In this document: positions 1-13,100 of the stretch, piece by piece
How the letters are laid out: each line of letters starts with the position of its first letter
How positions within the stretch are numbered: position 1 is the first letter of the stretch
Source: Punica granatum
Taxonomy: Eukaryota; Streptophyta; Magnoliopsida; Myrtales; Lythraceae
NCBI RefSeq assembly: GCF_007655135.1
Contig: NC_045129.1
Span: 4,154,001-4,218,000 of the forward strand
Direction: 5' to 3'
Length of the DNA stretch: 64,000 nt
Position numbers and translations under genes: made by a program
The notes under the pieces: model-generated
Databases searched by the model: none
What the model was told of the DNA's origin: nothing
The model's input: only the letters and a program-made list of their open reading frames with translations

Positions 1-251
1 CTACGAAGGGTGGTCTTTTCCGTATCCAACTGGTGCTATTGATTGATTCGATACCAATCAAACATAGACAAATAAATGTCTTCACCCAAGAAAAAAAATA
101 TACCACGACATGGATTGATATTCTTATCATGGTTTGGAGATAAAAGTAAATTTTGTGCTGTGTTACTTTCTTAAGCTTTTCAAAGGGGCACGTGTCCAGT
201 ACTGATCGAATTATCGAGAGCAAGAACCTCCCAAAGGAGACGAAGATATTT

Positions 252-279
252 CCCCCCCCCCCCCCCCCCCCCCCCCCCC
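252..279. repeat. Poly-C run of 28
   Basis: An uninterrupted run of 28 C follows GATATTT. Units 2 and 3 have no C run at the matching place (about 21865 and 37863). The minus strand (G28) could form quadruplexes. Confidence 0.9.
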
Positions 280-1207
280 ATTTTTCCTTTTTCTTCTCCC
301 GACCAGTATAGATAGGAGAGGAAAACATTGAATTGGTCCATTTCCTTAAAATAAAAAGTCTATCCCCAACTACCTTAAGGAACGCACTCACGTCCCCGTC
401 AGACAATGGACTTATTAATTAGTACATGGTCAGCCTTCACTGTATTTATAAATTATGGGAGGCAAATGCGTGCATCACAAGCAAACGTATCTACATGTAC
501 TCCTCTGATGGATGGAATGATGTCAGCTATCTTGTTATGATGATCTATTGTGCTAATGTGGATGCCGAACATTCCCATCTGACAACTAATCAGTGATGGA
601 TGGAATGACGTCAGATATATTAAATATCTTGCTATATAATACTAATGTGGATGCCGAACATTCCCCTCCGACGACTAATTAATCAAATCCCATGCGATTG
701 ATCCGCCAGATCCTTGGAACAATGCAATAATTATATTATCTAATTTGAACTCAGAGCAGAGGGCAAAAAAGAAAAAGAAAAAGAAAAGGAAAAAGGAACG
801 TGCCTAACCGTGAACCTAATAAAGTGAAAAAGAAAGAAGAAAAAGCAGTGACGGATGGCAGCTGATACATCTTCGTCCGATATATGCCTTACATATTTTA
901 GCCACATGATGAATTGGCGAGATAATTCAATTCAATACGCAACAAAAACCTTGGACAAAGAAAGGGTCAGCTTGGTGGTCGCGGTAACAAATTCAAAAAA
1001 TAATTCTATTTCTTGCAGTGTTTGGAGAAATTCCAAAAATATATATTAATCAACTTCTTATGAAGATTTGGAAAACAAAATAATTTTCCTCCCGATCGAA
1101 GAGGTAATTTTTTGCCACGAGCATGTAAGTGTCAACGTATACTTAATCAACAACCATTGACATTAACTATTGAGAAGTTTCTAATGGTGTAAATATCCAC
1201 TTCCCAT

Positions 1208-1310
1208 CAAAAGAGGATATAGAGTGGTGGCAGATACTTTGGCTGTTGACGTAGAGATCACAAATTTGATACCTAGTAGGACTACTAGTGTCCATTTATT
1301 AATTATTTAG
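1208..1310 (+). mobile_element. tRNA-derived SINE, family A, plus orientation (unit 1)
   Basis: A-box-like TATAGAGTGGTGGC, then about 35 bp later B-box-like TTTGATACCTAG, and a conserved 3' segment ending TTTATTAATTATTTAG. The layout and tail match the other family A copies listed here. Shared with units 2 and 3, so it predates the array. Confidence 0.6.
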
Positions 1311-1509
1311 GATTTCTTTTTCATTGTACTAGACTTTGGGTCTTCTTTGTAACAACAAAAAAATATACATTTCCCTCCTTATAAAGAGGTATAATTTGCA
1401 CATTTGATAAAGTATATTATTTTTTATTCAAAATTAAATTAGTACTGATTGATTTTTTTCAGTTACAAGAGAGGCCTATGAGAGTTGTACATTGAAATAG
1501 AAATTTTAA

Positions 1510-1742
1510 TGACTTGTTTGGTTTGCAAATGTAATTTTAAAATCACAACTTTAACATAATTCTACCCACAACAAAATAAAATAACTCATACAAAGTCAAA
1601 GAGTGGGCCCTATTTATACCACTTTTTTTCAACAATAAAATAAAATAAATCATACAAAATCAAAGGGTGGGCCCCATTTATGCCACTCTTTTTCAAAATC
1701 AAAATCTGATTTTAAAATCCTACTTTGAAACCAAACGCAAAA
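1510..1742. mobile_element. Tourist-like (PIF/Harbinger) MITE, 233 bp
   Basis: Terminal inverted repeats of about 35 bp contain GTTTGGTTT and ATTTTAAAATC. A TAA target duplication (1507-1509, 1743-1745) is present, with the empty TAA site at 22981-22983 in unit 2. Inside, a roughly 70-bp segment with AAAATAAAATAA and GTGGGCCC is repeated twice (about 1565-1630 and 1632-1695). It has no coding capacity and is found only in unit 1. Confidence 0.85.
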
Positions 1743-1751
1743 TAAATATCT

Positions 1752-1923
1752 TAATAAAGGATAATATCAAATCATATTTTTCATTTATACTTGTTGTATT
1801 TTAGGCATGTAATTATTTCACATTTATGTACTTCTTTAGATAGTCATGTACAATGCCTATTTAATCAAATACACTGATCTCACCTCATTAGTGAGGATTC
1901 AGCTAATTTGTGCCTATCCTTTA
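1752..1923 (+). repeat. 5' LTR of the copia element
   Basis: Matches 6426-6597 except for five transitions. It is followed directly by a primer-binding site. The terminal TAAAGGATA/TATCCTTTA inverted repeat is non-canonical for LTRs. Confidence 0.92.
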
Positions 1924-1935
1924 TGGTATCAGATC
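1924..1935 (+). other. Primer-binding site (initiator tRNA-Met type)
   Basis: TGGTATCAGATC begins one base after the 5' LTR. It matches the plant copia TGGTATCAGAGC site at 10 or more of 12 positions, supporting the LTR boundary chosen. Confidence 0.85.
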
Positions 1936-2023
1936 ATCATCGAGTAACTCCCAACTAGGTGTCTTGCTTCCGCTCTTTCTTCTAACTCACCTATCTGTTT
2001 TCCTGACCTATCTCTCGGCACAA

Positions 2024-5000
2024 ATGGCTGAAAATTCGTCCTCCTCAACCCTTACTACTCTACCCTCTTCTTCTTCAATCTCAACTGTCCTTCCCACATC
2101 TTTTCCAACTATTCCTGTCAAACTGAATGGCAGAAACTATCTGTATTGGAAAGGAGTAATGACTCCATTGCTCACTACCTATTGACTGCTTGATTACGTC
2201 GAAGGCAGAGTCGTGGCACCAGAAAGGACGACTACTAGAACAGATGGAGCAGTCATATCTAATCCAGCGTACCTCAATTGGCAATCGAGGGATAATTTTG
2301 CCCTTACTTGCGTAATGCTAGTAGTCACAGAAGAAGTAGGTGTGACAATCCTCTCTGCCAAGACTTCCCATGAAGCTTGGACCTCCTTAGCCACGACATT
2401 CCTGACTCAAACTGCAGCTCAGGAAGATCTTCTTGATCAACAGTGGCGAGACCTAAAGAAAGGGGACCAATCAATGGCTAAATACATCGGCTCAGTAAAA
2501 GAACAAGCTTTGAAATATGCTCAAATAGGAAAACCGAAGTCACCTGCTGCAATTAACAAACGCATCTACACGGGTCTTGGTCCCGATTGGGAACCAATCG
2601 TTCTCGCCCAGTCGGAGAGAATGCTCACGATGAGCACTGACGAACTCCAGTCCCTCCTCGTCGGCCATGAGAAGAGACGCCTCTATGCAGCGGCTTAGAA
2701 CTCGTAGATAGTCGCACCCTCTCCAGCTCCTCTCTCGGGAATCCTTGGCTCAGCTCCGGCTGAAATCCACCATACCAGTGGCCGTGGGAATCAGGGAATT
2801 CGCGGAAACGGAGGTGGTAAGGGCAACAACAAAGGAGGGAAGGGAAAGAGCAAAGGCGGCTCGCAAGGCTCAGGAAGGAATTTCTCTGGAGAAATATTGA
2901 ACAGAGAAGGAGGGTTTTACCCTAATCCAATCTCATGTAGACAAGGTGAAGGATTCGGGTCGGACGAGCAGAAAATTCAAAGCTTTGGGTCGGCTGTTTA
3001 TTCCGGTTTGGGGTCAAGCACACATGGGTCAGACTCGCGACCCGTGCCATCTCGTTGGGCCTTTCCCCAATAGGCCCAACTTCACTGCTCATGGCCCAGC
3101 CTTATTTAACAATCCTTCTTTTAGCCCAACTTAGAATTTTGGGCCAAGACCCATGGTGCTCTGTCAGCTATGTAACAGGCCAGTCATACCGCACCTTTTT
3201 GTCAGTTTTCTGGTGCTCAAGCTCACCTAGCCCACAGTTCCTCTTCGGGACTTCATGACCTCGACTGGTACATGGACTCAGGTGCAACTCACCATGTGAC
3301 ATTCGATTTTCCAACTCTTAACCTTCATGATGATAATCCCACTTCAGACCATGTCTTCATAGGTGATGGTAAAGCACTCTTGGTCTTAGCATCTGACTCT
3401 TCCACCATTAAATATTCCCAACGTCCTTTGCACTTGAATCATATTCTTTATGCATCGCACATTTCCAAAAATTTAATTTCCATATCCAAGTTTGCCAAGA
3501 ATAATAAATACTTTTTTGAGCTTCACCCTGATTGTTTCCTTGTGAAGGATCTTCATACTCGCCAGGAGCTCATGCGTGGACCGGTTAAGGACGGCCTCTA
3601 TTGTTTCCACCCGAGAGGCAGGCATTCCAACAGTCCTCAAGCTTATCTTTCCACTTCTCATTCTAGTGTCCTCTGGCATTAACGCCTCGGTCATTCATCT
3701 TTTCTTGTAGTTCGTCATGCATTGAATTTTTATTCCCTTAATAATGATCATATTGATCATGTATGTTCTGTATGTCAACAAGGAAAAATTATAAATACAA
3801 CTTTTCCACCAACTTTTAATAAAACAACCTCTCCACTTGAGCTTGTTCATACCTATATTTGGGGTCCTGCACCTATTACTTCTCATACTGGTCATCATTG
3901 CTATATTCATTTTCTTGATGATTATAGTAAATTCTCTTGGTTTTATGTTCTAAAATCTCAATCTGATGTACTCCATTCATTTCGTGCGTTTCGTCTTCAA
4001 GTTGAGAATCTTTACGACCATCGAATCAAATACTTTCAGTCATATGGTGCTAAGGAATTTCTTTCTGCAGATTTTCAGGCTGAACTACTAAAAAATGGAA
4101 TTTTCCATAGAATCTCATGTCCTCACGTACCCCAACAAAATGGCTCAGCTGAGTGTAAATACCGCCACATTGTTGACATGGGTTTGACCCTTCTCTTTCA
4201 TTCTTCCACTCCTACAAAAATTTGGGATTATGCCTTTGAAACGACTGTATATCTTATCAACTGGCTACCTACAAAATCTCTTAATTTCAAATCTTCGCAT
4301 GAGATTCTTCATGGCCACAAACCTGATTACTCCAATTTACGAGTTTTTGGGTGTCTCTGTTATTTGTACTTGCGTCCTTACACTAGGCATAAACTGGAAC
4401 CTCGGTCTCAGCCCTGTGTTTTCCTTGAATATCCTTATCACTATCAAGGGTATCGGTGTCTCAACCCTGCTACTGGTTGTGTCTTTATATCTACTCAGGT
4501 TGTTTTCGATGAGTCTAGTCTTTCATACAGGACTGATATGCCTATCTCGGTGGAAGTGGAGAGACTCTTTTCAGGTTCTGCATCTGCTCCTGGTACATCT
4601 CTTCCTCCTTTATCTCATTCTATTGTCCATATTCCAGTCCCACCAACCTTATCCGAACCTCTTTCATCCCATAATTCTACTCATACGACTCCTGCTCCTG
4701 AGATCCATGAATAGTCTACAGGTTCTGCAGTCCTGTCTAAGAGTGCTTCGGGTACCAATGTTATGCTTGCTATACAGAATACTCATAGGATGGTGACGCG
4801 GTCTAAGGATGGGACTTTACGTCCTCCTCGCTTTACTGTTTCTCGTAATCCTGCAGCTTTCACTGTGTCTGTTGATCTGCAGGAACCACAGGCATTTGCT
4901 TAGGCTTCCAGACATCATCATTGGAGAGCAGCAATGCACGAGGAATATATGGCCTTGCTTCACAATCATACATGGGATCTTGTTCAACCGACACCAACTC

Positions 5001-6438
5001 AGAATGTAGTTAGATGCAAGTGGGTCTACTGCATCAAGCAGAAGGCCGATGGTGGCATTGATAGGTATAAAGCTCATTTAGTAGCAAAGGGTTTCAATCA
5101 GCTAGAAGGGATTGATTATTCAGAGACTTTCAGTTCAGTCATTAAGCCCATCATTATTCGAACAGTTCTTTCTATGTTGTTTCCTCTAAGTGGCCAATTA
5201 GACAGCTGGATGTGAAGAATGCATTCCTTCAGGAACATCTCATCGAAGAAGTCTATATGACACAGCCTCCGGGTTTTATTGATCCCTCTCGTCCTGATTA
5301 CGTTTGCAGACTTCGCCGTTCTCTATACGGGCTTAAGCAAGCTCCTAGGGCTTGGTTTCAGTGACTCAGTTCCTATCTTCAGCATATTGGCTTCTCCGAT
5401 TCCAAAGCCGACTCCTCTTTGTTTATACTCTGGGGAAAACAATATATTGTCTATCTTCTGGTCTATGTTGATGATATGATTCTAACAGGGACTCCAGGAG
5501 CACCCTTTAAGTCCATAATCATTGCCCTACAGAAGGAGTTTGCTATGAAAGACCTTGGCCCACTTCATTTCTTTCTTGGCATGGAAGCTCGTAGGAATTC
5601 AGCTGGACTCTATCTCACTCAGTCCAAGTATATCCATGATATTCTTACTCGCACTTCTATGCTAGAGTGCAAGCCCATTAGCTCACCGGTCAATACAGGG
5701 CCTCGACTATCTATTCGTGATGGATCCTCTTTCGAAGATCCCTCACTCTACAGAAGTGTTGTGGGTAGTTTGCAGTATCTTTCATTAACTAGACCTGACA
5801 TTGCTTATTCAGTTAATCAGGTTTGTCAGTTCTTGCATTGTCCCACTACAACTCATTGGCAGGCTGTGAAGAGAATCTTAAGGTATCTAAAGGGAACCAT
5901 CACTCATGAACTTCATATTCATCCCAGTTCTATGTCATCTGTTCATGGTTTTTCTAATGCTGATTGGGTCGGGAATCCTGATGATCGTCGCTCCGTTAGT
6001 GGTTTTGTGATTTTTCTTGGCTCCAATCCTGTATCCTGGAGCTCTAAGAAACAACGGACTGTCGCTCGATCCAGTACTGAGTCCGAGTATAAAAGTCTCG
6101 CAAATGCCACTGCTGAGATCTTATGGTTACAGTCACTTCTTCAAGAATTGGGAATCTCGCAACATCACCCTCCCACTCTGTGGTGTGACAACATTTCGAC
6201 GATTTATCTTACAGCGAATCCTATATTTCATGTGAGAACTAAGCATATTGAGATTGATTATCACTTTGTGCGAGAGAGATTCCTCCGTAGGCAACTTCTC
6301 ATTAGGTTTATAAACTCCACTGATCAGCTAGCTAGTGGACTTACCAAGGGCTTATTTTCATCCCGCTTTATTGATATTCGATCCAAGCTTCACGTGGAGA
6401 TTCCCCCGTTCGGCTTGCAGGGGAGTAATAAAGGATAA
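2024..6438 (+). pseudogene. Copia Gag-Pol, inactivated
   Basis: Gag starts at ATG 2024 and is broken by TGA at 2183-2185 and TAG at 2696-2698. Protease motif WYMDSGATHH lies near 3266-3295. A stop at 3680 interrupts the pre-integrase zinc motif (LWH then RLGH). The integrase core spans 3840-4300 with FLDDYSK; the second catalytic Asp appears replaced by Tyr (QSYGAKEF, near 4035). After another stop at 4712 comes reverse transcriptase (CKWVYCIK, about 5010; YVDDMILTG, about 5465) and RNase H (ADWVGNPDDRRS, about 5960; SSTESEYKSL). A frameshift near 5205 moves the frame. Coding frame is otherwise constant, as expected for a single copia polyprotein. It cannot encode an active enzyme. Confidence 0.92.
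6412..6425 (+). other. Polypurine tract of the copia element
   Basis: The purine-rich run GCAGGGGAG lies immediately before the 3' LTR, the expected place for plus-strand priming. Confidence 0.6.
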
Positions 6439-6597
6439 TATCAAATCATATTTTTCATTTATACTTGTTGTATTTTAGGCATGTAATTATTTCACATTTA
6501 TGTACTTCCTTAGATAGTTATGTATAATGCCTATTTAATCAAATACACTGATCTCACCTCATTAGTGAGAATTCAGCTAATCTGTGCCTATCCTTTA
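6426..6597 (+). repeat. 3' LTR of the copia element
   Basis: 172 bp, ends at 6597, followed by the TATCT target duplicate and then SINE sequence (AATAAAGGG) continuous with unit 2 at 22990. Confidence 0.92.
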
Positions 6598-6690
6598 TAT
6601 CTAATAAAGGGATATGGATAATCCCACTGTGTATTGAATCTAGAACTTCTTGGTTGCCAAGTGAAAGATACACCATTGAATTATTCCCTC
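6598..6690 (-). mobile_element. tRNA-derived SINE, family A, minus orientation (unit 1, interrupted)
   Basis: On the minus strand: A-box-like region AATTCAATGG, B-box-like AGATTCAATACAC, then a CCCTTTATTAGATA tail. The tail is cut by the copia insertion (TATCT target); its last bases resume beside the Tourist MITE at 1507. This gives a nested order: SINE first, then MITE and copia. Confidence 0.6.
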
Positions 6691-7150
6691 GCTTAATTAA
6701 GTTATTATTGCTACTGAAATTACGATTCATTGACTTAGGTAAGTACAAGAAAGTTTCAAATTGATCTGTTAAAAGACAAATTCAAGCAATTGGGAATTTT
6801 CGGCCAATCTTCCCACTTTTTTTTTTTTAATTCTTGTGGGGCCTGAGCCCACAAAGCAAGGGGCTGGGGGAGTGGAGAGAGAGGACCGGTGGGTAAAGCA
6901 AGCGGCCACGAGCAACTTCCCTAAGTGTTTCTCGTCGATAATTTTGAACAGGACTTCTTGGGGATAATTAATCGAATGTCCAATCCTTACTATATGTAAA
7001 AGATCGAAATGATTGTCGGAGTAAATCTTTTTCGAAACTATGAGAAAAAAAATATAAATCATTGCAATCAGATGAAAACTATATGTAGACTCTCGGGCTA
7101 CGAGCAAAGTAAGAAGGACGAGAGCCAAAGGCAACAACGATAACAACAGT

Positions 7151-10100
7151 TCAGGACCCCAAAAAATTCGATGTGAAACCTCTGCACATGCTCCTCCAAT
7201 ATGAAGAAGCATTAGTGGTGCAGTGGGTGGTGGAAGAGACGTCAAGGCTCGCTAATTCTACATGGTTATCATAGCTGATGCTCAATTCCGTGGCCCCATT
7301 CACCACTCCCTGGCTTCTTTCTAAATTTAGATCGTAGCATTCTCTAAGGTCCGCAAGGACCTTATGTATGTGTGGGCGATTAGCCACAGTTGTCTCAACA
7401 CATGATAACGCTATCCTCACCAACTTCTCAGCTGACTCGGGATCATACGGCCCATACAGCTTTGGATCAACAATTTGCTGTATTTGGTAGCCTTGTTTTT
7501 TGACTTCTCGGGCTGCCCAGTCGACTAAGTATTCCTCGCCTTGTACAGGACGGGCGGTGATTAGCTCAAGAAGCACGACCCCGAAGCTGTAAACATCGCT
7601 TTTCGCGGTCAAACTTCTAGATGTATAATATCTGCAGGTAACAAAAAGCAAAGATGTAGTCAGAGAAAATTTCTTTCGCTTCATTCTCTTGGATCTTCTC
7701 AGCCTGCAGCCGAGACTTAGATTTTGATAGAGGTTACTGAGTTTAAAACACTGATCATCTTCCGTTCCAACTGTCGGAGGTGCAACTGAAATTTAGTGGC
7801 AATCCGTATGGACTGATAAATGAAAACTAAGACAGCGCACAGCAAACAAAAGAATTTCGGTATGCAATAACTAGTTTACATTCTTACTCTGGGTCGAGGT
7901 AACCGCGTGTTCCAACAGGATTGGTTGCGATAAGAATGTCATCTACACTTGGAAAAATTCTCGATAGTCCGAAGTCTGATATCTTGGCTCGCAAGTGTTC
8001 GTCCAGCAGGATATTTGCTGTCTTAATGTCTCGGTGAATGATAGGTGTATCGCAACCGTTGTGCAAGTAATCAAGCCCTGCAATACAATCACAAAATCAA
8101 GAGTTCAATTAACAAATTTGAAGCAACGTGCAAAATCTGTATATAGAACGTTTCATTGTCTTGCACATACCTTTTGCTGTATCAACTGCAATGCATAATC
8201 TTCGGTCCCAGGTCAAAACCTCCCCGTTCTTTCCTGATAAGTTTTCATGCAAGTTTCCCTTGGGCATGTACTCATATATTAGCGCCATGTTTTCCGGTTC
8301 ATCACAGTATCCAAGAAGTGAAACCAAGTGTCTGTGGTGTATTTTCGAGAGTAGATTTGCCTGCAATTAGTTTGACATGGTTTATTTTCAGGAACAATGA
8401 ATCAATTCCGGTTATATGCCATATCAAGCAAAAAGAATCTGAAAAGCAGAGATTGGGATGAGAAAATAATCTTCCATTGGGGCCAGGGACTCACCTCAGT
8501 TGCAAATTGCCTGGGCCCGGCCTTAGCTGATGGAGAAAGCTTTTTCACTGCAACTTCAGTGCCATCATCTAGTTTACCATGAAAAACTTTTCCGAATGCC
8601 CCTTCTCCAATAACCTTCTGCATATCAAAGTTCTTGATGATACTTTCAACCTCCGCAAAGGTGTAACGGCGCATTATATTTCCTGAAATCCCCTGTGACA
8701 CTGGCTCGGATTTCCCATTCTGATTTTCCATGCTTATCCTTATTTGAGATGAATGATTCTGGCTTTCCATGCTTATCCTTCTTTGAGCTGAATGATGACA
8801 ATCTTTTTAGCTAATGCAAGAACACGAATCCTGTTTCTGGCCACTTCACAGCCATTTTTCTTTTATGGACGTACAATAAGTGGCCAATTCTGGTCATTTG
8901 CTCGAGTCTAATTGCTGCAGCTAATTGTTAAACAATGACAATGAATCTTTGATTTCTGATATCATCGTGCAGGCATTGCGCAAGAAATTAATACAAGGAT
9001 TCTATGCCTGCATCAGATAATAATCATGATCATAATCGTGCCAAAAGTAAAAGAGAGAAGAAAGGACATAACCTGATCGCTTTTTCCAGTGAACTATCCA
9101 AATGCAACCCCCCACAACAACAGCGAGTCCGAAAGCTGCAGCGATTATGATGATATTCCTTGTTTTCTTTGACAAGCCCCAAGAACCTGAGAAGTCGTGG
9201 TTGGGATCTTTGGGATTGGGATTTTCAACATTGGGATTTCCTGCCAAACTGCAAACACAAGGAGGAAGACGAAGATCATATTTTCTCGATAAGTTATCTG
9301 CTTGTAACAAGTCACACACTAATTAATCAAATGGACCACATCTGTATTCATAGACACATCTGCTCAAAAGATACATACGATATACACAGGAAGCAGTCTA
9401 TATGCACCGAGTTTATGGTTTTCGAATTTTGGTTCAATAGCTCTCTCCTCATTATCTTTCCATCTGGTTTTCCTCTGTGACTAACTTCTGAGTACTTCCC
9501 TGTCATGTTAATAATGAAACGACCCATACATATTGTTTTGGGCTTTGGCCCCGTTTATCACCCGAAAAAAGGAACAATGACCATACATTGCTTTACTATC
9601 TGACGACGTACCTCAGCTGCAATGTGTTATCACTGGCCCTCGCTAGTAAATCTTTGGGTACTGAGCCGCTCAGATTATTTCCAGTTAAGTCCCTGCAAAA
9701 ATAAATTTTACCGCAGCCTTTACTTATCTGATGGCCATTTAATATGTGTAGCTGTAATTAGCCAATTCACTAACAACGAACTGTGCTGAGTTATAAAATG
9801 AAATAAGTAAATAAAGTAAAAATTTAACAAAATAAATGAGAAAACTCACAGGACTTTCAAGTTTTCCAGTTTTGCTAAGAATTCAGGCACTGATCCAGTC
9901 AATTCATTATGAGATAAATTCCTGCACAAATTATGTCGAGTTCAGTGTAGAAAGAAGCATTTCTGAGGAGCTGACCATTCCAAAACTGAAGACACTATTA
10001 ATTTAATTTGGTCCGGTCTCTATACTATGCCGAGCAATCTGAGACTCAATTTTTCTTAAAATGAAATTTTATGAATCAACAAATATTATTGATATATCAG

Positions 10101-13100
10101 TTTTTCATGTCACTACTTATATTTCATCCCTTCACGAGACTACGTGGACAATTTATCTATTAAGTTGAACTCCCGGGTACTTACAGATATTCCAGTTTTG
10201 TTAGGTTGGCAAGTGAATTCGCTATGTTCCCCTTCAGACCGCTGGAGCTCAAGTCCCTGCCAAAGCAATTTCTATTTTAGATATCCCAGTATGTCTGCAA
10301 ACGTTCAGCTTTTGGTAAGAAGAGTAAGTAATTCTTACAAAGAGGTGATTCTTGGAGGATCTTCGGTGCTACATTTCAGACCATCCCATGTAAGATTAGA
10401 CGGGACACATGGATCTCCCTGCCAACTCTCTTTCATCACGGTGTACATTATCTTGATATCGTTCATAGCATTTGCTGCGATGACATTTTCAGCATCCAAT
10501 CAAAGAGAGAATGACATTTTAACATTAAAAGATAGTATATCAGATCGACGAGTGGGTAATATATATACATATATATGTAGCAAAAGTGGCTACGTAAACG
10601 TACCATCATTGAGGGCTGTTGGTGTTCTTGAAAGATCGAGCAAGTAATATACCTCAACTGCATTTAGGATAGGAAAATATTGCGGGTCTTGATAGTTCGG
10701 GAGAAATTCGAAGTTGAGGCTGGTGCCACCAGTAGACTGCTCAGAAGGAATGGTCACCGGTGTCAGGTACTCGAGGCTGATCCTGGTTAGGATCTTATCA
10801 TTGGTGTAGATCGTAAAATCTCTCAGCTGTGACAGTTTCGCCATTTCAGCAAAGTGAAAATACACGATCCATTTATCTGCAGTGATTGCTGTTTGCCAAT
10901 TAAGTTTTAAGGAGCCCGTACTATCTGGTGCTGTTGCGTAAGTTTCCAGAACTCCCATGGGAACTTCATATGAGTCATTTCTTCTGTCTAAAGGAGGATC
11001 CGGCTTAAAGGTCCATGTTACGAAGTTCCTTGCAGAACTGTAACTTGCATCATCGGCAGACCACAGACGATCATGGACATCTTGAGGGTGTCTAACAAAC
11101 AGGAGGGAAAAAAATTGATACGAAATTAAAGTGCTTTATTATTAAAATTGAAAGGCAAAAAGGGAAGAAAAAAGAAAAAGAGAAAACACGAATAATATAT
11201 ATATAGACATAGAAACTTAGCCATCATTCAAAAACGTAGAGCAATAGATCCCAAATTATTTTAAGAAAAATAGAAAAATCTTATTTGGACATCAAGGGGA
11301 TATTACTCGCCACTTATCGTGATAACACCAATCATAAAGAAATAACCTCAAGTTTGTGTTAATTAACTATTCGATACTACCGGATAACATTATCAGTAAA
11401 ACTGATACTTATCAAATATTTTATCAGACAACCGAGTTAGCACAAGTGGTCAGAACCACTCGCCTTCATCTATTGTAAACTTAGAGAGGTCGGAAAATTG
11501 ATGATCTCTTGATATGGAGCCCTTGGTTGCTACCAATACGTGCAAAGTGGCATACGGACACTGCCAATTTTATTAACAGTGTGGTGTTCATGGATCCTAT
11601 ACAAATAAATCTATGGCCATTTAAAAAAAAATTATAGGTCCAATATCAAAATACTCCCCATAATTTGAAGACAGTCTCAAAACACCACCTATAGTTCTAC
11701 TTTTACTTGTCTCAAAATACTCCCTAGGAATAGACGAACCGTCTCAATTCGTTCCAAAACTCTAACACTGTCGCATGATAGCTAGGATAGAAAGAATAAC
11801 AAGTGCAATCCACATGACACATTAACGGGCATAATTGAATCATAAGATAAAGTTAGAAATACATAAAGAAATTATCCAGTAAAGAGGACGAAAATTAATT
11901 ATTTACATCAAGATGATCCTTCCATGTGTTTTTAGTTATTAAAAGAAAAGGGTGATCCTTTCATCATCATAGAATGGGTTCTTTAGTTTGTCCCCAACAT
12001 AAACACTGACATCTTGCGCCCTAAATTGTTTTTCTCTATATATTGCAACTGTTCTTGCTCACCAAATAAGAAGAAGAAAAAGAAAGCTGACGAATTCAAA
12101 GAAATATGTGAGCCCCATATGTTGAATTTGTATTGCACATGACCCTTATTCCTTCCAAATAATTAAAAGCTGTTAGAGGTTTGGAGTGAACTGAGATAAT
12201 TAAGATGTACATGTATATATAGGACACCGTTTCTCGCGAAAATCAATGTAATTTTTTTTACCTGAAAGTTGCATTACCGCCCATGTTTAGCCGCTTATAA
12301 AGCGCAGCTGTTGTAGTATCAGTCTGGTACATGTTGCCCTTCAGAGCCCGCAATTCCAATGAAGAAATGAAAGGGATTCCGGAACCGGTGTTTAAAAGGC
12401 AGACCTGTATTAAGGCACGATCCGTAGATGGAACAACATGGATGATCTCTTTATGAACGTAAGAGTCGACAGCTGGAAAACTGACTGTTGCCCAGTAGTT
12501 AACCCCGATATACAGGTCGAAAGTCGGGGATCTGCTTTGGCCGTCATAATTACCGTAGAGAAAAGATGCCCGGATCAGGTACTTGCTGCTGCCTCCGCTG
12601 GTCGGTCGAATCGTATAACAATTCCTCGTTCCATTGGGAAATATCCTCAAGGTCCTTGCACTTGATGGCAATTGCTCGCTCGATACCTGATTGTTGACTC
12701 CGGAGTCTATAAACCCATCATCCGTCACGTAATTTATTTGAAGATCAGCGTCCCTGTTCCCATTTGGTGCTCCGCAGTCGATGCTAATGAAACCTTATTT
12801 GTAGAGAGACATCAGAAAAAGAGTCAATTGAATCTACAGTTAGCTTGCTAGAAAAATAAAATTAATGTCATGACATGCAGAAGAACAATATCACATTCAG
12901 AAAAAGATATTATCGATGTATAGATATCAAAAAATTTAAACAGCTGAAAATTGCATCCGACTGTATGGTTCCCAGTCCCACTCCTCAACGATGTAAAAAT
13001 CAGTGTTATCAGAACCGGACCGGATGATGAACCGGAAGGGGTACGGGGTCATGGGTTTATGGGTCCAACCGGGGGTTCGATGGGTCGGACCGCTCGTTTA

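Larger units (their letters stand above)
1752..6597 (+). mobile_element. Ty1/copia LTR retrotransposon, degenerate (Ale/Retrofit-like), 4846 bp
   Basis: Two 172-bp LTRs flank a Gag-Pol region in copia order (Gag, protease, integrase, reverse transcriptase, RNase H). A 5-bp target duplication TATCT (1747-1751 and 6598-6602) brackets it, and the uninterrupted target TATCT is seen at 22985-22989 in unit 2. The LTRs begin TAATAAAGGATA and end TATCCTTTA, not the usual TG...CA. They differ at 5 of 172 positions, all transitions. The short LTRs, small size and the Gag start KLNGRNYLYWK suggest the Ale/Retrofit lineage (tentative). The insertion is private to unit 1. Confidence 0.93.

Noticed and set aside
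8128..8582. Plus-strand open frames across the kinase exons (also 24568-24943, 40563-40995)
   Set aside because: They are antisense to exons 9 and 10 of the receptor kinases, whose minus-strand frames carry the kinase motifs.
11404..11540. tRNA-like stretch GTTAGCACAAGTGGTCAG with a small hairpin in intron 2 of gene 1
   Set aside because: Resembles an A-box, but I could not find a convincing B-box or element ends; not called as a tRNA or SINE.
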